A DNA stretch of 64,000 nt from assembly GCF_004343775.1 (NCBI RefSeq), contig NZ_PTXL01000014.1, forward strand, positions 124,001 to 188,000, in the 5' to 3' direction. Below, piece after piece: positions 33,268-41,844 of the stretch (the stretch's first letter is position 1; the number at the start of each line of letters is the position of its first letter). The notes under the pieces were generated by a model. The model made no database searches and had not been told where the DNA came from. It worked only from the letters and a program-made list of their open reading frames with translations. Both the position numbers and the translations under genes were made by a program. The stretch is from Burkholderia sp. SRS-46 (lineage in GTDB: Bacteria > Pseudomonadota > Gammaproteobacteria > Burkholderiales > Burkholderiaceae).

Positions 33268-34386
33268 TCACACGAGCACCAGGTTGTCGCGGTGGATCAG
33301 CTCCGGCTCCATCATGTAGCCGAGCACCGTCTCGATCTCGCCGCTCGGCTTGCGCTGGATCAGCTTGGTTTCCGCGCTGCTGTAGTTGGTCAGGCCTCGC
33401 GCGACTTCGCGCCCGTCCGGCCCCACGCAGGCAATCACCTCGCCGCGCGCGAACGCGCCCTGCACGTCGATCACGCCGATCGGCAGCAGACTCTTGCCGC
33501 CCGCCGTCAGCTTCTCGACCGCACCCGCATCGATCACGACATGCCCGCGCACCTGCAGGTGATCGGCCATCCACTGCTTGCGTGCCGCCATGCGCGCGGT
33601 GCGGGCGATCAGCTGCGTGCCGATCGCCTCGCCCGCCGAGAGCCGCGCGAGCACGTCGGGCTCGCGCCCGCTCGCGATGACCGTGTTCGCGCCGCTGTGG
33701 GCCGCACGCTTGGCCGCGAGAATCTTCGTCAGCATGCCGCCGCGGCCGAGGCTCGACCCCGCGCCGCCCGCCATCGCTTCGAGCTCGGGCGCGCCCGCAC
33801 TCGCCTCCGCGACGAGCGTCGCGGCCGGATCCTTGCGCGGATCGGCGGTGAACAGGCCCGTCTGGTCGGTGAGGATGATCAGCGCATCGCCTTCGATCAG
33901 GTTCGCGACGAGCGCACCGAGCGTATCGTTGTCGCCGAACTTGATTTCGTCGGTGACGACCGTGTCGTTCTCGTTGATGATCGGCACGACGCCGAGCCGC
34001 AGCAGCGTGAGCAGCGTCGAACGTGCGTTCAGGTAGCGTTCGCGATCGGCGAGATCGGCGTGGGTCAGCAGGATCTGCGCGGTGCGGATGCCGTGCTCGG
34101 AGAAGCGGCTTTCATAGACCTGCGCGAGCCCCATCTGACCGACCGCGGCCGCGGCCTGGAGCTCGTCGATCTCGCGCGGACGCTTGCTCCAGCCGAGCCG
34201 CTGCATGCCTTCCGCGATCGCGCCCGAACTGACGAGCACCACTTCCTTGCCCTGCTCGCGCAGCGCGGCGATCTGGGCGGCCCAGCGGCCAATTGCGGCA
34301 TGATCGAGCCCCTTGCCGTCGTTGGTCACGAGGCTGGATCCCACTTTCACCACCAGTCGCTTCGAATCCGCGATGATCGAACGCAT
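33268..34386 (-). CDS. proB: Glutamate 5-kinase
   Basis: 372 residues. The N-terminal amino-acid kinase domain (about 1-260; LVVKVGSSLVTNDGKG and the GTGGM-like GAGSSLGRGGMLTKI) phosphorylates glutamate, the first proline biosynthesis step, and is followed by a C-terminal PUA domain (about 280-365). Proline usually inhibits this enzyme. It is the third gene after rplU-rpmA-obgE on the minus strand, 75 bases from obgE, as in many beta-proteobacteria; proA is not in the window. Confidence 0.96.
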   Translation of the reverse strand: MRSIIADSKRLVVKVGSSLVTNDGKGLDHAAIGRWAAQIAALREQGKEVVLVSSGAIAEGMQRLGWSKRPREIDELQAAAAVGQMGLAQVYESRFSEHGIRTAQILLTHADLADRERYLNARSTLLTLLRLGVVPIINENDTVVTDEIKFGDNDTLGALVANLIEGDALIILTDQTGLFTADPRKDPAATLVAEASAGAPELEAMAGGAGSSLGRGGMLTKILAAKRAAHSGANTVIASGREPDVLARLSAGEAIGTQLIARTARMAARKQWMADHLQVRGHVVIDAGAVEKLTAGGKSLLPIGVIDVQGAFARGEVIACVGPDGREVARGLTNYSSAETKLIQRKPSGEIETVLGYMMEPELIHRDNLVLV

Positions 34387-34461
34387 CGTGCGCTGTCTCC
34401 TCTATGTGATGCGCGATTGAATCCGGCGCCGGACGGCCAGCGCCCGGCGCACACGTACCGC

Positions 34462-35556
34462 TCAGGCGTCGTCCGACGCCGCCTGCCCGTCGCGGAATCG
34501 CACGTCCGCCGCCAGGTCTTCCGCCTCGGCCGCGCGGTGCGCTTCGGAATGCTCCGCGAGGTAATCGTAGATCGCGTAGCACAGCGCCTCGCAGCCCTGG
34601 CCGGTCAGCGCCGAGATCTCGAACACCGGGCCGTCCCAGCCGAAACGCTCGAGGAAATCGGTGACGCGCGCCTCGCGCTCGTCCTCCGGCACCATGTCGA
34701 GCTTGTTGAGCACGAGCCAGCGCGGCTTCTCGTACAGCGACTCGTCGTACTTGCGCAGTTCGCCGACGATCGCCGTGGCCTCCGCGACCGGATCGACGTT
34801 CTCGTCGAACGGCGCGAGATCCACGAGATGCAGCAGCACACCGGTGCGCTGCAGGTGGCGCAGGAACTGATGCCCGAGGCCGGCGCCTTCCGCCGCGCCC
34901 TCGATCAGCCCGGGAATGTCGGCGATCACGAAGCTCTTGCTCGGCCCGACGCGCACGACGCCGAGATTCGGCGCCAGCGTCGTGAACGGGTAATCGGCGA
35001 TCTTCGGCTTCGCGTTCGACACCGACGAGATGAACGTCGACTTGCCCGCGTTCGGCATGCCGAGCAGGCCGACGTCGGCCAGCACCTTCAGCTCGAGGCG
35101 CAGCATGCGCCGCTCGCCGGGCTTGCCGTCGGTCTTCTGGCGCGGCGCGCGGTTCGTGCTCGACTTGAAATGGAGGTTGCCGAGGCCGCCCGCGCCGCCC
35201 TGCGCGAGCATCACCTTCTGGTCGTGCTCGGTCAGGTCCGCGATCAGCTCGCCGGTGTCCATGTCGTTGATGACGGTGCCGACCGGCATGCGCAGCGTGA
35301 TGTCGTCGCCGCCCTTGCCGTAGCAGTCCGAGCCGCGGCCGTTCTCGCCGTTGCGCGCCAGGTGCTTCTTCGCGTATCGGTAGTCGATCAGCGTGTTGAT
35401 GTTGCGGTCGGCGACCGCGTAGACGCTGCCGCCCCGGCCGCCGTCGCCACCGTCCGGCCCGCCGAACGGAACGAATTTCTCGCGGCGCATCGACGCGCTG
35501 CCATCGCCTCCGTCTCCGGCGATGACTTCGATTCGCGCTTCGTCAATGAACTTCAT
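34462..35556 (-). CDS. obgE: Obg-family GTPase (ribosome assembly)
   Basis: 364 residues. Gly-rich Obg domain (about 1-158; EVIAGDGGDGSASMRREKFV, GGDGGRGGSVY), then the G domain with GMPNAGKST (about 166-174), DIPGLIEGA (about 213), NKLD (about 283) and SALTG. It binds the 50S subunit and couples ribosome assembly to growth and division. No C-terminal OCT domain is present. It follows rpmA; the spacer (35557-35711) contains an intrinsic terminator, so read-through or a separate promoter supplies it. Confidence 0.97.
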   Translation of the reverse strand: MKFIDEARIEVIAGDGGDGSASMRREKFVPFGGPDGGDGGRGGSVYAVADRNINTLIDYRYAKKHLARNGENGRGSDCYGKGGDDITLRMPVGTVINDMDTGELIADLTEHDQKVMLAQGGAGGLGNLHFKSSTNRAPRQKTDGKPGERRMLRLELKVLADVGLLGMPNAGKSTFISSVSNAKPKIADYPFTTLAPNLGVVRVGPSKSFVIADIPGLIEGAAEGAGLGHQFLRHLQRTGVLLHLVDLAPFDENVDPVAEATAIVGELRKYDESLYEKPRWLVLNKLDMVPEDEREARVTDFLERFGWDGPVFEISALTGQGCEALCYAIYDYLAEHSEAHRAAEAEDLAADVRFRDGQAASDDA

Positions 35557-35651
35557 TCGTTACTCCGCCCAGTATTTCCGCTATTGTGCCGCGCTCCGCC
35601 ATGCTTGAACAATCGGCCGTCCGGCCAATCGCGCCTGCACGGCGACAAAAT

Positions 35652-35684
35652 AAAAAAAGGCCCCGCGACAACTGCGGGGCCTTT
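35652..35684 (-). terminator. Intrinsic terminator after rpmA
   Basis: Stem GGCCCCGC with its complement (35659-35666, 35674-35681), extended by AAA/TTT, followed by seven Ts on the minus strand. It lies about 30 bases past the rpmA stop and separates rplU-rpmA from obgE. Confidence 0.9.
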
Positions 35685-35711
35685 CGGCTACGAAGCCCGT
35701 GGATGCCTGAC

Positions 35712-35975
35712 TTAGGCAGCCGCCGGAACGACGATGACCATATGCTTCTTGTCCGCGCCCTTCGTCGCGAACTTCACGTGGCCGTCGACCAGCGCGAACA
35801 GGGTGTGATCCTTGCCCATGCCGACGTTCTCGCCTGCGTGCATGCGGGTACCGCGCTGACGCACGATGATGCCGCCGGCATTGATCGCCTGGCCGCCGTA
35901 CACTTTCACGCCGAGACGTTTCGACTCGGAGTCGCGGCCGTTCCGGGAAGAGCCGCCTGCCTTTTTGTGTGCCAT
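35712..35975 (-). CDS. rpmA: 50S ribosomal protein L27
   Basis: 87 residues. Starts MAHKKAGGSSRNGRDSESKR, the conserved L27 N terminus that reaches the peptidyl-transferase centre; no Firmicutes-type N-terminal extension is present. GVKVYGGQAINAGGIIVRQR is the other signature. It starts 24 bases after rplU and shares its transcript. The ribosome site AAAGGAG is just upstream. Confidence 0.98.
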   Translation of the reverse strand: MAHKKAGGSSRNGRDSESKRLGVKVYGGQAINAGGIIVRQRGTRMHAGENVGMGKDHTLFALVDGHVKFATKGADKKHMVIVVPAAA

Positions 35976-35999
35976 CTGATTGCTCCTTTACCGAGGCGC

Positions 36000-36311
36000 T
36001 TACGCGTTGATCGCGTCGATGCGCAGCTCAGTGTAGTTCTGGCGGTGGCCGCCGTGCTTTTGGTAGTGCTTCCGGCGACGCATCTTGAAGATGGTGACCT
36101 TGGCATGACGACCGTGCGACACAACGGTGGCCTTGACGGAAGCCCCACTGACCAGCGGCGTACCGAACTTAATCGATTCGCCTTCGCCCACTGCGAGAAC
36201 CTGGTCGAGCGTGATTTCAGCGTCAATGTCAGCCGGTATCTGTTCTACTTTGAGTTTTTCGCCAACGGCAACCTTGTACTGCTTGCCGCCGGTTTTTATG
36301 ACCGCGTACAT
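36000..36311 (-). CDS. rplU: 50S ribosomal protein L21
   Basis: 103 residues from ATG 36311 (MYAVIKTGGKQYKVAVGEKL), the universal L21 start, with GTGAGG nine bases upstream; the open frame continues upstream but into the leader. The C-terminal KMRRRKHYQKHGGHRQNYTEL binds 23S rRNA. It has a near-consensus promoter and a hairpin at the predicted mRNA start, listed separately. rpmA follows. Confidence 0.98.
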   Translation of the reverse strand: MYAVIKTGGKQYKVAVGEKLKVEQIPADIDAEITLDQVLAVGEGESIKFGTPLVSGASVKATVVSHGRHAKVTIFKMRRRKHYQKHGGHRQNYTELRIDAINA

Positions 36312-36335
36312 TGAGAACCTCACTCTGGATCCAAT

Positions 36336-36360
36336 TTTTCCGCACACCACGCGCGGAAAA
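36336..36360 (-). promoter_or_regulatory. Leader hairpin at the predicted 5' end of the rplU mRNA
   Basis: On the minus strand TTTTCCGC (36353-36360) pairs with GCGGAAAA (36336-36343) around a 9-base loop. The predicted transcript start is near 36360, so the hairpin would sit at the very 5' end, some 25 bases before the ATG. It may protect the mRNA or take part in autoregulation by a ribosomal protein; this is not one of the described L21 leaders that I can recognise. Confidence 0.45.
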
Positions 36361-36366
36361 GGCGTG

Positions 36367-36395
36367 ATTATACAGAGAGTTAGCATCGCTGTCAA
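36367..36395 (-). promoter_or_regulatory. Near-consensus sigma-70 promoter of rplU-rpmA
   Basis: On the minus strand TTGACA (36390-36395), exactly 17 bp, then TATAAT (36367-36372): both hexamers are perfect. The gene is thus set for high constitutive transcription. Confidence 0.92.
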
Positions 36396-36514
36396 AACCA
36401 ATCGGCGATTGCCGCGCCGGCCCTCGGCCGGATGGCCAAAATCGCGCCCGCGGCACGCGTCACAGACCGGCATGGCGCGGATTCGACTTATAATCCGCGG
36501 CATCACCCAATTCC

Positions 36515-37516
36515 ATGATCATGTCGTCGTCCACCGCCTCCCCTTCCCTCAGCGCCGCCCACCTGCTGGCCCCGATCGCCAGCGATATGGAGCAGGTGAA
36601 TCGCGTCATCCGGCAAAGCCTCGCGTCCGACGTGCTGCTGATCAACCAGATCGCGGAATACATCATCGGCGCGGGCGGCAAGCGGCTGCGTCCGGCGTTG
36701 CTGCTGCTCGTCGCGGGCGCGCTCGGCGAAACGTCGCACCAGCGGCACGTGCTCGCAGCCGTCGTCGAATTCATCCACACGGCCACGCTGCTGCATGACG
36801 ACGTCGTCGACGAATCCGAGCTGCGGCGCGGCCGCCAGACGGCCAATGCGCTGTTCGGCAACGCGGCGAGCGTGCTGGTAGGCGATTACCTCTATTCGCG
36901 CTCGTTCGAGATGATGGTCGGCGTCGGCAAGATGCGCGTGATGGAGATCCTGTCGGAGGCAACGACGATCATCTCCGAAGGCGAAGTGCTGCAGCTGCTC
37001 AACATGCACGATGCGGATGTCGACGAGGCCCGCTACATGCAGGTGATCCGCTACAAGACGGCCAAGCTGTTCGAGGCATCGGCCCGGCTGGGCGCGGTTC
37101 TGTCGGGCGCCGACGCGCCGACCGAGGCGGCCGCGGCCGAGTACGGCCGCCGCATCGGCACCGCATTCCAGATCATGGACGACTGGCTCGACTATGCCGG
37201 CACCGCCGAGGCAATGGGCAAGAATGCCGGCGACGACCTGCGCGAAGGCAAGCCGACTTTGCCGCTCATCTACCTGATCGAGCGCGGCACCCCCGACCAG
37301 GCCTTGCTCGCACGCGAGGCGATCGAGCAAGGCGGCACCGACCGCTTCGATACGATCTTCGACGCGATCACGCGCTCGGGTGCGCTCGACCACACGCTCG
37401 AATGCGCACGGCAGGAAGCGCAGGCCGCGGCCGCCGCGATCGCCGCGTTCCCGAACTCCGTCTACAAGGAAAGCCTGCTCGAGCTGTGCTCGTATTCGAC
37501 ATCGCGACAGTCGTAA
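36515..37516 (+). CDS. ispB: Octaprenyl (polyprenyl) diphosphate synthase
   Basis: 333 residues. Trans-prenyltransferase with the two Asp-rich motifs DDVVDE (about 90-95) and DDWLDY (about 222-227) and the GGKRLRPAL segment. It makes the side chain of ubiquinone; the chain length (usually eight units in this group) is inferred from the family. Start 36515 (MIM) or 36521 (MSSS) cannot be separated; no ribosome site is evident and a TATAAT at 36489-36494 would put the start only about 14-20 bases into the message. It diverges from rplU. Confidence 0.95.
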   Translation: MIMSSSTASPSLSAAHLLAPIASDMEQVNRVIRQSLASDVLLINQIAEYIIGAGGKRLRPALLLLVAGALGETSHQRHVLAAVVEFIHTATLLHDDVVDESELRRGRQTANALFGNAASVLVGDYLYSRSFEMMVGVGKMRVMEILSEATTIISEGEVLQLLNMHDADVDEARYMQVIRYKTAKLFEASARLGAVLSGADAPTEAAAAEYGRRIGTAFQIMDDWLDYAGTAEAMGKNAGDDLREGKPTLPLIYLIERGTPDQALLAREAIEQGGTDRFDTIFDAITRSGALDHTLECARQEAQAAAAAIAAFPNSVYKESLLELCSYSTSRQS

Positions 37517-37667
37517 GATATTGCACGACCGGCGGGCGCAAGCTACCCGCCATCTGAAGCACCTTCGGCCCCGCCCTGCGCGGCCAAGCCGATTCGAAAA
37601 TGAACCGCCGGGCAACTGTCTCAAAAAATTTCTTCGCCAAGGTATTCCATTTTCGAAAAAGCGCTGT

Positions 37668-37673
37668 TATAGT
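37668..37673 (+). promoter_or_regulatory. -10-like element upstream of the tRNA-Pro gene
   Basis: TATAGT in an A+T-rich patch about 62 bases before the tRNA. A matching -35 is weak. Confidence 0.3.
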
Positions 37674-37735
37674 TATGTTCTTGCTCGACGACGCAGTGGT
37701 CTTGAAGAAGACCAGCAAGTCGAAAGAGTCCAAAT

Positions 37736-37812
37736 CGGGGTGTAGCTTAGCCTGGTAGAGCGCTACGTTCGGGACGTAGAGGCCGGAGGTTCGAATCCTC
37801 TCACCCCGACCA
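37736..37812 (+). tRNA. tRNA-Pro (anticodon CGG)
   Basis: 77 nt with encoded CCA. Acceptor CGGGGTG pairs with CACCCCG; the anticodon stem CTACG/CGTAG encloses TTCGGGA, giving anticodon CGG for CCG codons, the favoured Pro codon of this high-GC genome. The T arm has GGTTCGAATCC. There is no intron. A strong terminator follows. Confidence 0.97.
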
Positions 37813-37820
37813 GATTTGTG

Positions 37821-37854
37821 AAAAACCGTGCACCAAGGTGCACGGTTTTTTTTT
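37821..37854 (+). terminator. Intrinsic terminator after tRNA-Pro
   Basis: CCGTGCACC pairs with GGTGCACGG around AA, preceded by As and followed by nine Ts. Confidence 0.9.
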
Positions 37855-37956
37855 GCCTGCGCGCCGCGCGCGCCCGTGCCGCCGACGCGACACGCCCCGG
37901 CCACCGGCCTCTGCTATAGTCCCTCCATCCCTGTCCTTCACTGCCCTTTCCGACGC

Positions 37957-39249
37957 GTGGACCAAATTCCCTTATGGGCGCAAATCGGCGCCGTCTTCCT
38001 GCTTCTCCTCTGTTCCAGCTTCTTTTCCATTTCCGAGACCGCGATGATGGCGCTCAACCGCCATCGGCTGAAGCATCTCGCCGGTCAGGGCGCGCTCGGC
38101 GCGAAGACCACCCAGGGCCTGCTCACGCGCACCGACCAGCTGCTCAGCGTGATCCTGATCGGCAACAACCTGTTCAACACGATCATCCCGGTCCTCACGA
38201 CGTCGATCGCGCTGCACACGTTCGGCCGTAACAACCTCGCGCTGTCGATCGCGACCGGCATCGTCGCGTTCCTGATCATCGTGTTTGCCGAAATCGCGCC
38301 GAAGATCGCCGGCGCGACGTTCCCGGAGCGCATCGCGCTGCCCGCGAGCCTCGTCATCGCACCGCTGATGCGCGTGCTCAAGCCGATCGTCTGGTTCGTC
38401 AACGCGCTCGCGCACGGTGTGCTGCGGGTGCTGCGCATCGACACGGGGAAGGGCCGCGACCAGCGGCTGTCGGCCGACGAACTGCGCACCATCGTGCTCG
38501 AGTCGAGCAGCTTCATGCCGACCAAGCACCGCAGCATCCTGCTCAACCTGTTCGACCTGGAAAACATCACGGTCGACGACGTGATGGTGCCGCGCCGCCA
38601 GATCGAATCGCTCAACTTCTATGCGCCGCTCGACGACGTGCTGCACCAGCTGGAGACCTGCTATCACAACCGTCTCGTGGTCTACGAAGGCGACATCGAC
38701 AAGGTGCTCGGCGTGCTGCACGTACGCAAGACGCTGACGGCGCTGCACAACCAGGAGTTCGACCGCGAGACGCTGCGCGCGCTGCTCGCCGAGCCGTACT
38801 ACGTGCCGTCGGGCACGCCGGTGTTCCAGCAGCTGCAGTTTTTCCAGGAATCGCGCCAGCGCACCGCGCTGATCGTCAACGAATACGGCGAGCTCGAAGG
38901 CCTCGTCACGCCCGAGGACATCATCGAGGAGCTGATCGGCGAGTTCACGACGTCGATGCCGCGCAGCGAGCGCGCTGGCGGCTGGGACGAGAACGGCGAG
39001 TGCATCGTCGCCGCCAGCATGCCGCTGCGCGAGCTGAACCGCTGGCTGCACCTGAAGCTGCCGACCGACGGGCCGAAGACGCTCAATGGCCTGATCCTCG
39101 AAGTCCTCGAGGAAATCCCCGAAGACGACGTGTGCCTGAAGATCGGCGACGTGATGCTCGAAGTGATGCGCAGCGACGACCAGGCCGTGCGCACCGTCAA
39201 GCTCTTCAGGCCGCGCCCGTCGCGCGGCGCTCGCGGGCTCGCGCGTTAG
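37957..39249 (+). CDS. CorC/HlyC-type membrane protein (CNNM domain, CBS pair)
   Basis: 430 residues from GTG 37957 (VDQIPLWAQIGAVFLLLL), the only start that keeps the first membrane helix; sequence before it runs through the tRNA terminator. Architecture: CNNM/DUF21 domain with about four membrane segments (about 6-28, 63-85, 92-112 and 135-155), two CBS domains (about 205-330) and a C-terminal CorC_HlyC domain (about 345-425). Members are linked to Mg/Co efflux or resistance. No ribosome site stands out. It is followed, 83 bases later, by pilB, probably with a separate promoter. Confidence 0.88.
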   Translation: MDQIPLWAQIGAVFLLLLCSSFFSISETAMMALNRHRLKHLAGQGALGAKTTQGLLTRTDQLLSVILIGNNLFNTIIPVLTTSIALHTFGRNNLALSIATGIVAFLIIVFAEIAPKIAGATFPERIALPASLVIAPLMRVLKPIVWFVNALAHGVLRVLRIDTGKGRDQRLSADELRTIVLESSSFMPTKHRSILLNLFDLENITVDDVMVPRRQIESLNFYAPLDDVLHQLETCYHNRLVVYEGDIDKVLGVLHVRKTLTALHNQEFDRETLRALLAEPYYVPSGTPVFQQLQFFQESRQRTALIVNEYGELEGLVTPEDIIEELIGEFTTSMPRSERAGGWDENGECIVAASMPLRELNRWLHLKLPTDGPKTLNGLILEVLEEIPEDDVCLKIGDVMLEVMRSDDQAVRTVKLFRPRPSRGARGLAR

Positions 39250-39332
39250 CCGAACGGACGACTGCCGGCGCCGCCGTTGCCGCGCGACCATGCAAGGGTC
39301 ACGGTAACCAAGCGGCCGACGCGCCGGCATCG

Positions 39333-40592
39333 ATGCTTTTCACGCCCTCCGACGGGACGCCCGCGATCCCCGCTCCCGCGCCCACTCCCGATTCCCGCCC
39401 GCTCGACGCAACCCAGCTCGACGACGCACCGGCCGTACGGTTGTTGACGGACACGCTGCACGCCGCATGGCACCGCGAAGCGTCCGACATTCACGTCGAG
39501 CCGTTCGAGACGGGCTGGCGCATCCGCCTGCGCATCGACGGCGTGCTGCACGAACACGCGCGGCCGCCCGCGCACCTGCGCGATGCGCTCGTCACGCGCA
39601 TCAAGGTGCTCGCGCGCATGGACATCGCCGAGCGCCGCGTCCCGCAGGACGGCCGGCTGCGCGTCGCGCTCGCCGCCGGCCGGCGCGGCGACTACCGTGT
39701 CAGCTCGCTTCCGACGCTGTTCGGCGAAAAACTCGTGCTGCGCCGTCTTGAAACGCTGCCGCCGGATCTCACGCTCGCACGCCTCGGCTTCGATGCGCAG
39801 CAAGCCGGTGCGATGGAGTCGGCAATCCGCGCGCCGCACGGCCTCGTGCTCGTCACGGGGCCGACGGGCAGCGGGAAGACGCTGTCGCTGTACTGCGCGC
39901 TGCAAATGCTCGATCGCGATGCCCGCAACATCTGCACGGTCGAGGATCCGGCCGAGATCCAGCTCGACGGCATCAATCAGGTCGGCGTCGCCGAGAAAGC
40001 CGGGCTGACCTTCGCAACCGCGCTGCGCGCACTGCTGCGGCAGGATCCGGACGTCATCATGGTCGGCGAGATCCGCGACGCGGAAACGGCCGACGTCGCG
40101 ATCAAGGCCGCGCAGACCGGGCACCTCGTGCTGTCGACGCTTCACACGAACGATGCGCCGGCCGCCATCACGCGGCTGCTCGACATCGGCGTCGCACCAT
40201 ACAACCTCGCGGCGGCGCTGCACCTCGTCACCGCGCAACGCCTCGTGCGCCGGCTGTGCGCGGCATGCCGCACGGCATCCGACGCGCCGACGCGCCTGCT
40301 GCGGGAAGCCGGCTGCCATCCGGCGGCACTGGCGTCCGGATGGCGGCCCTTCGTCGCGCGCGGCTGCGCCGAATGCCACGGCATCGGCTATCGCGGCCGC
40401 ATCGGCCTGCACCAGACGATGCCGGTTTCGTCCGGCCTCGCGGAGCGGATCGTCGCGCGCGCAAGCGTCGGCGAACTTGCCCGGCAGGCGGCAGGCGAAG
40501 GCGTGCGCAACCTGCGCGATGCCGCGCTCGCGCGCGTCGCGGACGGCACGACGAGTCTCGCGGAAGCACTCGCCGCGACGCCCGACGCATGA
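39333..40592 (+). CDS. pilB: Type IV pilus assembly / type II secretion ATPase (GspE/PulE family), without the N-terminal domain
   Basis: 419 residues from ATG 39333; the frame is open upstream but there it lies inside the CorC-type gene. Full PilB/GspE proteins have 500-570 residues with an N1 domain; that part is missing. The ATPase core is complete: Walker A GPTGSGKT (176-183), the Asp box (ICTVEDPAEIQL), Walker B region DPDVIMVGEIRDAETA, His box, and the two CxxC pairs (about 307-310 and about 342-345) that bind zinc. It powers pilin assembly. pilC overlaps its stop by four bases. The truncated form is probably genuine, since the core is intact and the operon is in order. Confidence 0.85.
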   Translation: MLFTPSDGTPAIPAPAPTPDSRPLDATQLDDAPAVRLLTDTLHAAWHREASDIHVEPFETGWRIRLRIDGVLHEHARPPAHLRDALVTRIKVLARMDIAERRVPQDGRLRVALAAGRRGDYRVSSLPTLFGEKLVLRRLETLPPDLTLARLGFDAQQAGAMESAIRAPHGLVLVTGPTGSGKTLSLYCALQMLDRDARNICTVEDPAEIQLDGINQVGVAEKAGLTFATALRALLRQDPDVIMVGEIRDAETADVAIKAAQTGHLVLSTLHTNDAPAAITRLLDIGVAPYNLAAALHLVTAQRLVRRLCAACRTASDAPTRLLREAGCHPAALASGWRPFVARGCAECHGIGYRGRIGLHQTMPVSSGLAERIVARASVGELARQAAGEGVRNLRDAALARVADGTTSLAEALAATPDA

Positions 40593-41800
40593 TCGCGCAC
40601 ACCCCGCCGCGCGAGACCCGCTTCGCGTGGCGCGGCCGCCGTCACGACGGCGCGCCCTGTCGCGGAACCGTGATCGCGTTCGACGCCGCCGGCGCGCGGG
40701 CCATGCTCGCGCGCACCGGCGTCACCGTGCTGTCGCTCGCGGCACGCGGCGCGGCGCGGCCGCCGATCGCCCGCGCCCGGGAGGTCACCCGCTTCACGCG
40801 CCAACTCGCCAGCCTGCTGCAGGCCGGCCTGCCGCTCGCGCCGTCGCTGGAGACGCTCGCCCGCACGCGCGGCCCCGACGGCATGCCGCGCATCGCGGCC
40901 GGCCTCGCGCGCGAGATCGTCGACGGCCGCCGATTCGCCGCCGCGCTCGCCCGCTACCCGTCGCAATTCGGTGCGCTGTATCGCCAGTTGATCGAGGTCG
41001 GCGAGACGTCCGGCGCGCTGGGCACGGTGCTGACGCGCGTCGCGGATCATCGTGAACGCTCGGACGCGCAGCGGCGCAAGCTGCGTGCCGCGCTCGCCTA
41101 CCCGGTGTCGGTCATCCTGTTCGCGCTCGCGATCACGATGGCACTGATGCTGTGGGTCGTGCCGACCTTCCGCCAGATCTTCGACGGGTTCGGCGCGGCG
41201 TTGCCGGCGCCGACCCGCGTGCTGCTCGCGCTCGCATCCGCCACCTCCGCGTGGGGAGCGCCGTTGCTGGCGGGTATCGCATTGACGAGCCTGGCAGCGC
41301 GCCACGCGATCCGGCACTCGCCCGCGCTGCGCTTCTCGCTCGCCCGGCAACTGTTGCGCGCACCGCTCGTCGGCAATGCGCTGTGCCGGTTCGCGGCCGC
41401 GCGATGGTGCCGTTCGCTCGCAACGCTGCTCGGGGCCGGCGTGCCGCTCGCGGACGCCTTCGCGACCGTCGAGCGCACTGCCGGCCATCCGGTCTTCGAG
41501 CAGGCGACCGCGCGCATCGCGGCACGCGTACTGCGCGGCGCGCGGCTCGCCGATGCGATGCATGCGGCAGGCTGCTTTCCGGACGACGTCGTTCAGCCGA
41601 TCGCCGTCGCGGAAGAAACCGGCGCGCTCGGCGCGATGCTCGCCGACATCGCCGCCCTGTGCGAGCGCCAGCTCGACGCGCAGCTCGATGCCCTCGCCGC
41701 GCTCGGCGAACCGCTGATCGTGATCGTCCTCGGCGCGCTGGTGGGCGGCCTGGTCGTCGCGATGTATCTGCCCATCCTTCAGCTCGGCAACGTGGTGTAG
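40589..41800 (+). CDS. pilC: Inner-membrane platform protein of type IV pili / type II secretion (GspF family)
   Basis: 403 residues from ATG 40589, which overlaps pilB as ATGA. Two T2SSF domains: cytoplasmic first (about 68-190, FTRQLASLLQAGLPLAPSLETLA) and second (about 270-395), with membrane helices near 170-195, 220-240 and 375-398. GspF-type proteins connect the assembly ATPase to the growing pilus. The gene continues toward pilD after 44 bases, so pilB-pilC-pilD form an operon with no pilA in this window. Confidence 0.92.
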   Translation: MIAHTPPRETRFAWRGRRHDGAPCRGTVIAFDAAGARAMLARTGVTVLSLAARGAARPPIARAREVTRFTRQLASLLQAGLPLAPSLETLARTRGPDGMPRIAAGLAREIVDGRRFAAALARYPSQFGALYRQLIEVGETSGALGTVLTRVADHRERSDAQRRKLRAALAYPVSVILFALAITMALMLWVVPTFRQIFDGFGAALPAPTRVLLALASATSAWGAPLLAGIALTSLAARHAIRHSPALRFSLARQLLRAPLVGNALCRFAAARWCRSLATLLGAGVPLADAFATVERTAGHPVFEQATARIAARVLRGARLADAMHAAGCFPDDVVQPIAVAEETGALGAMLADIAALCERQLDAQLDALAALGEPLIVIVLGALVGGLVVAMYLPILQLGNVV

Positions 41801-41844
41801 CATCGCAACCGAATCTGTCGCCTTTAGTCCGATCACCGCCCAAC

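Noticed and set aside
36477..36498. 7-bp inverted repeat GCGGATT/AATCCGC around the ispB -10
   Set aside because: Short arms overlapping TATAAT can arise by chance; no second copy or known operator.
37368..37904. 178-codon minus frame over the tRNA-Pro gene
   Set aside because: It crosses the tRNA and terminator and the 3' end of ispB in antisense; not a gene.
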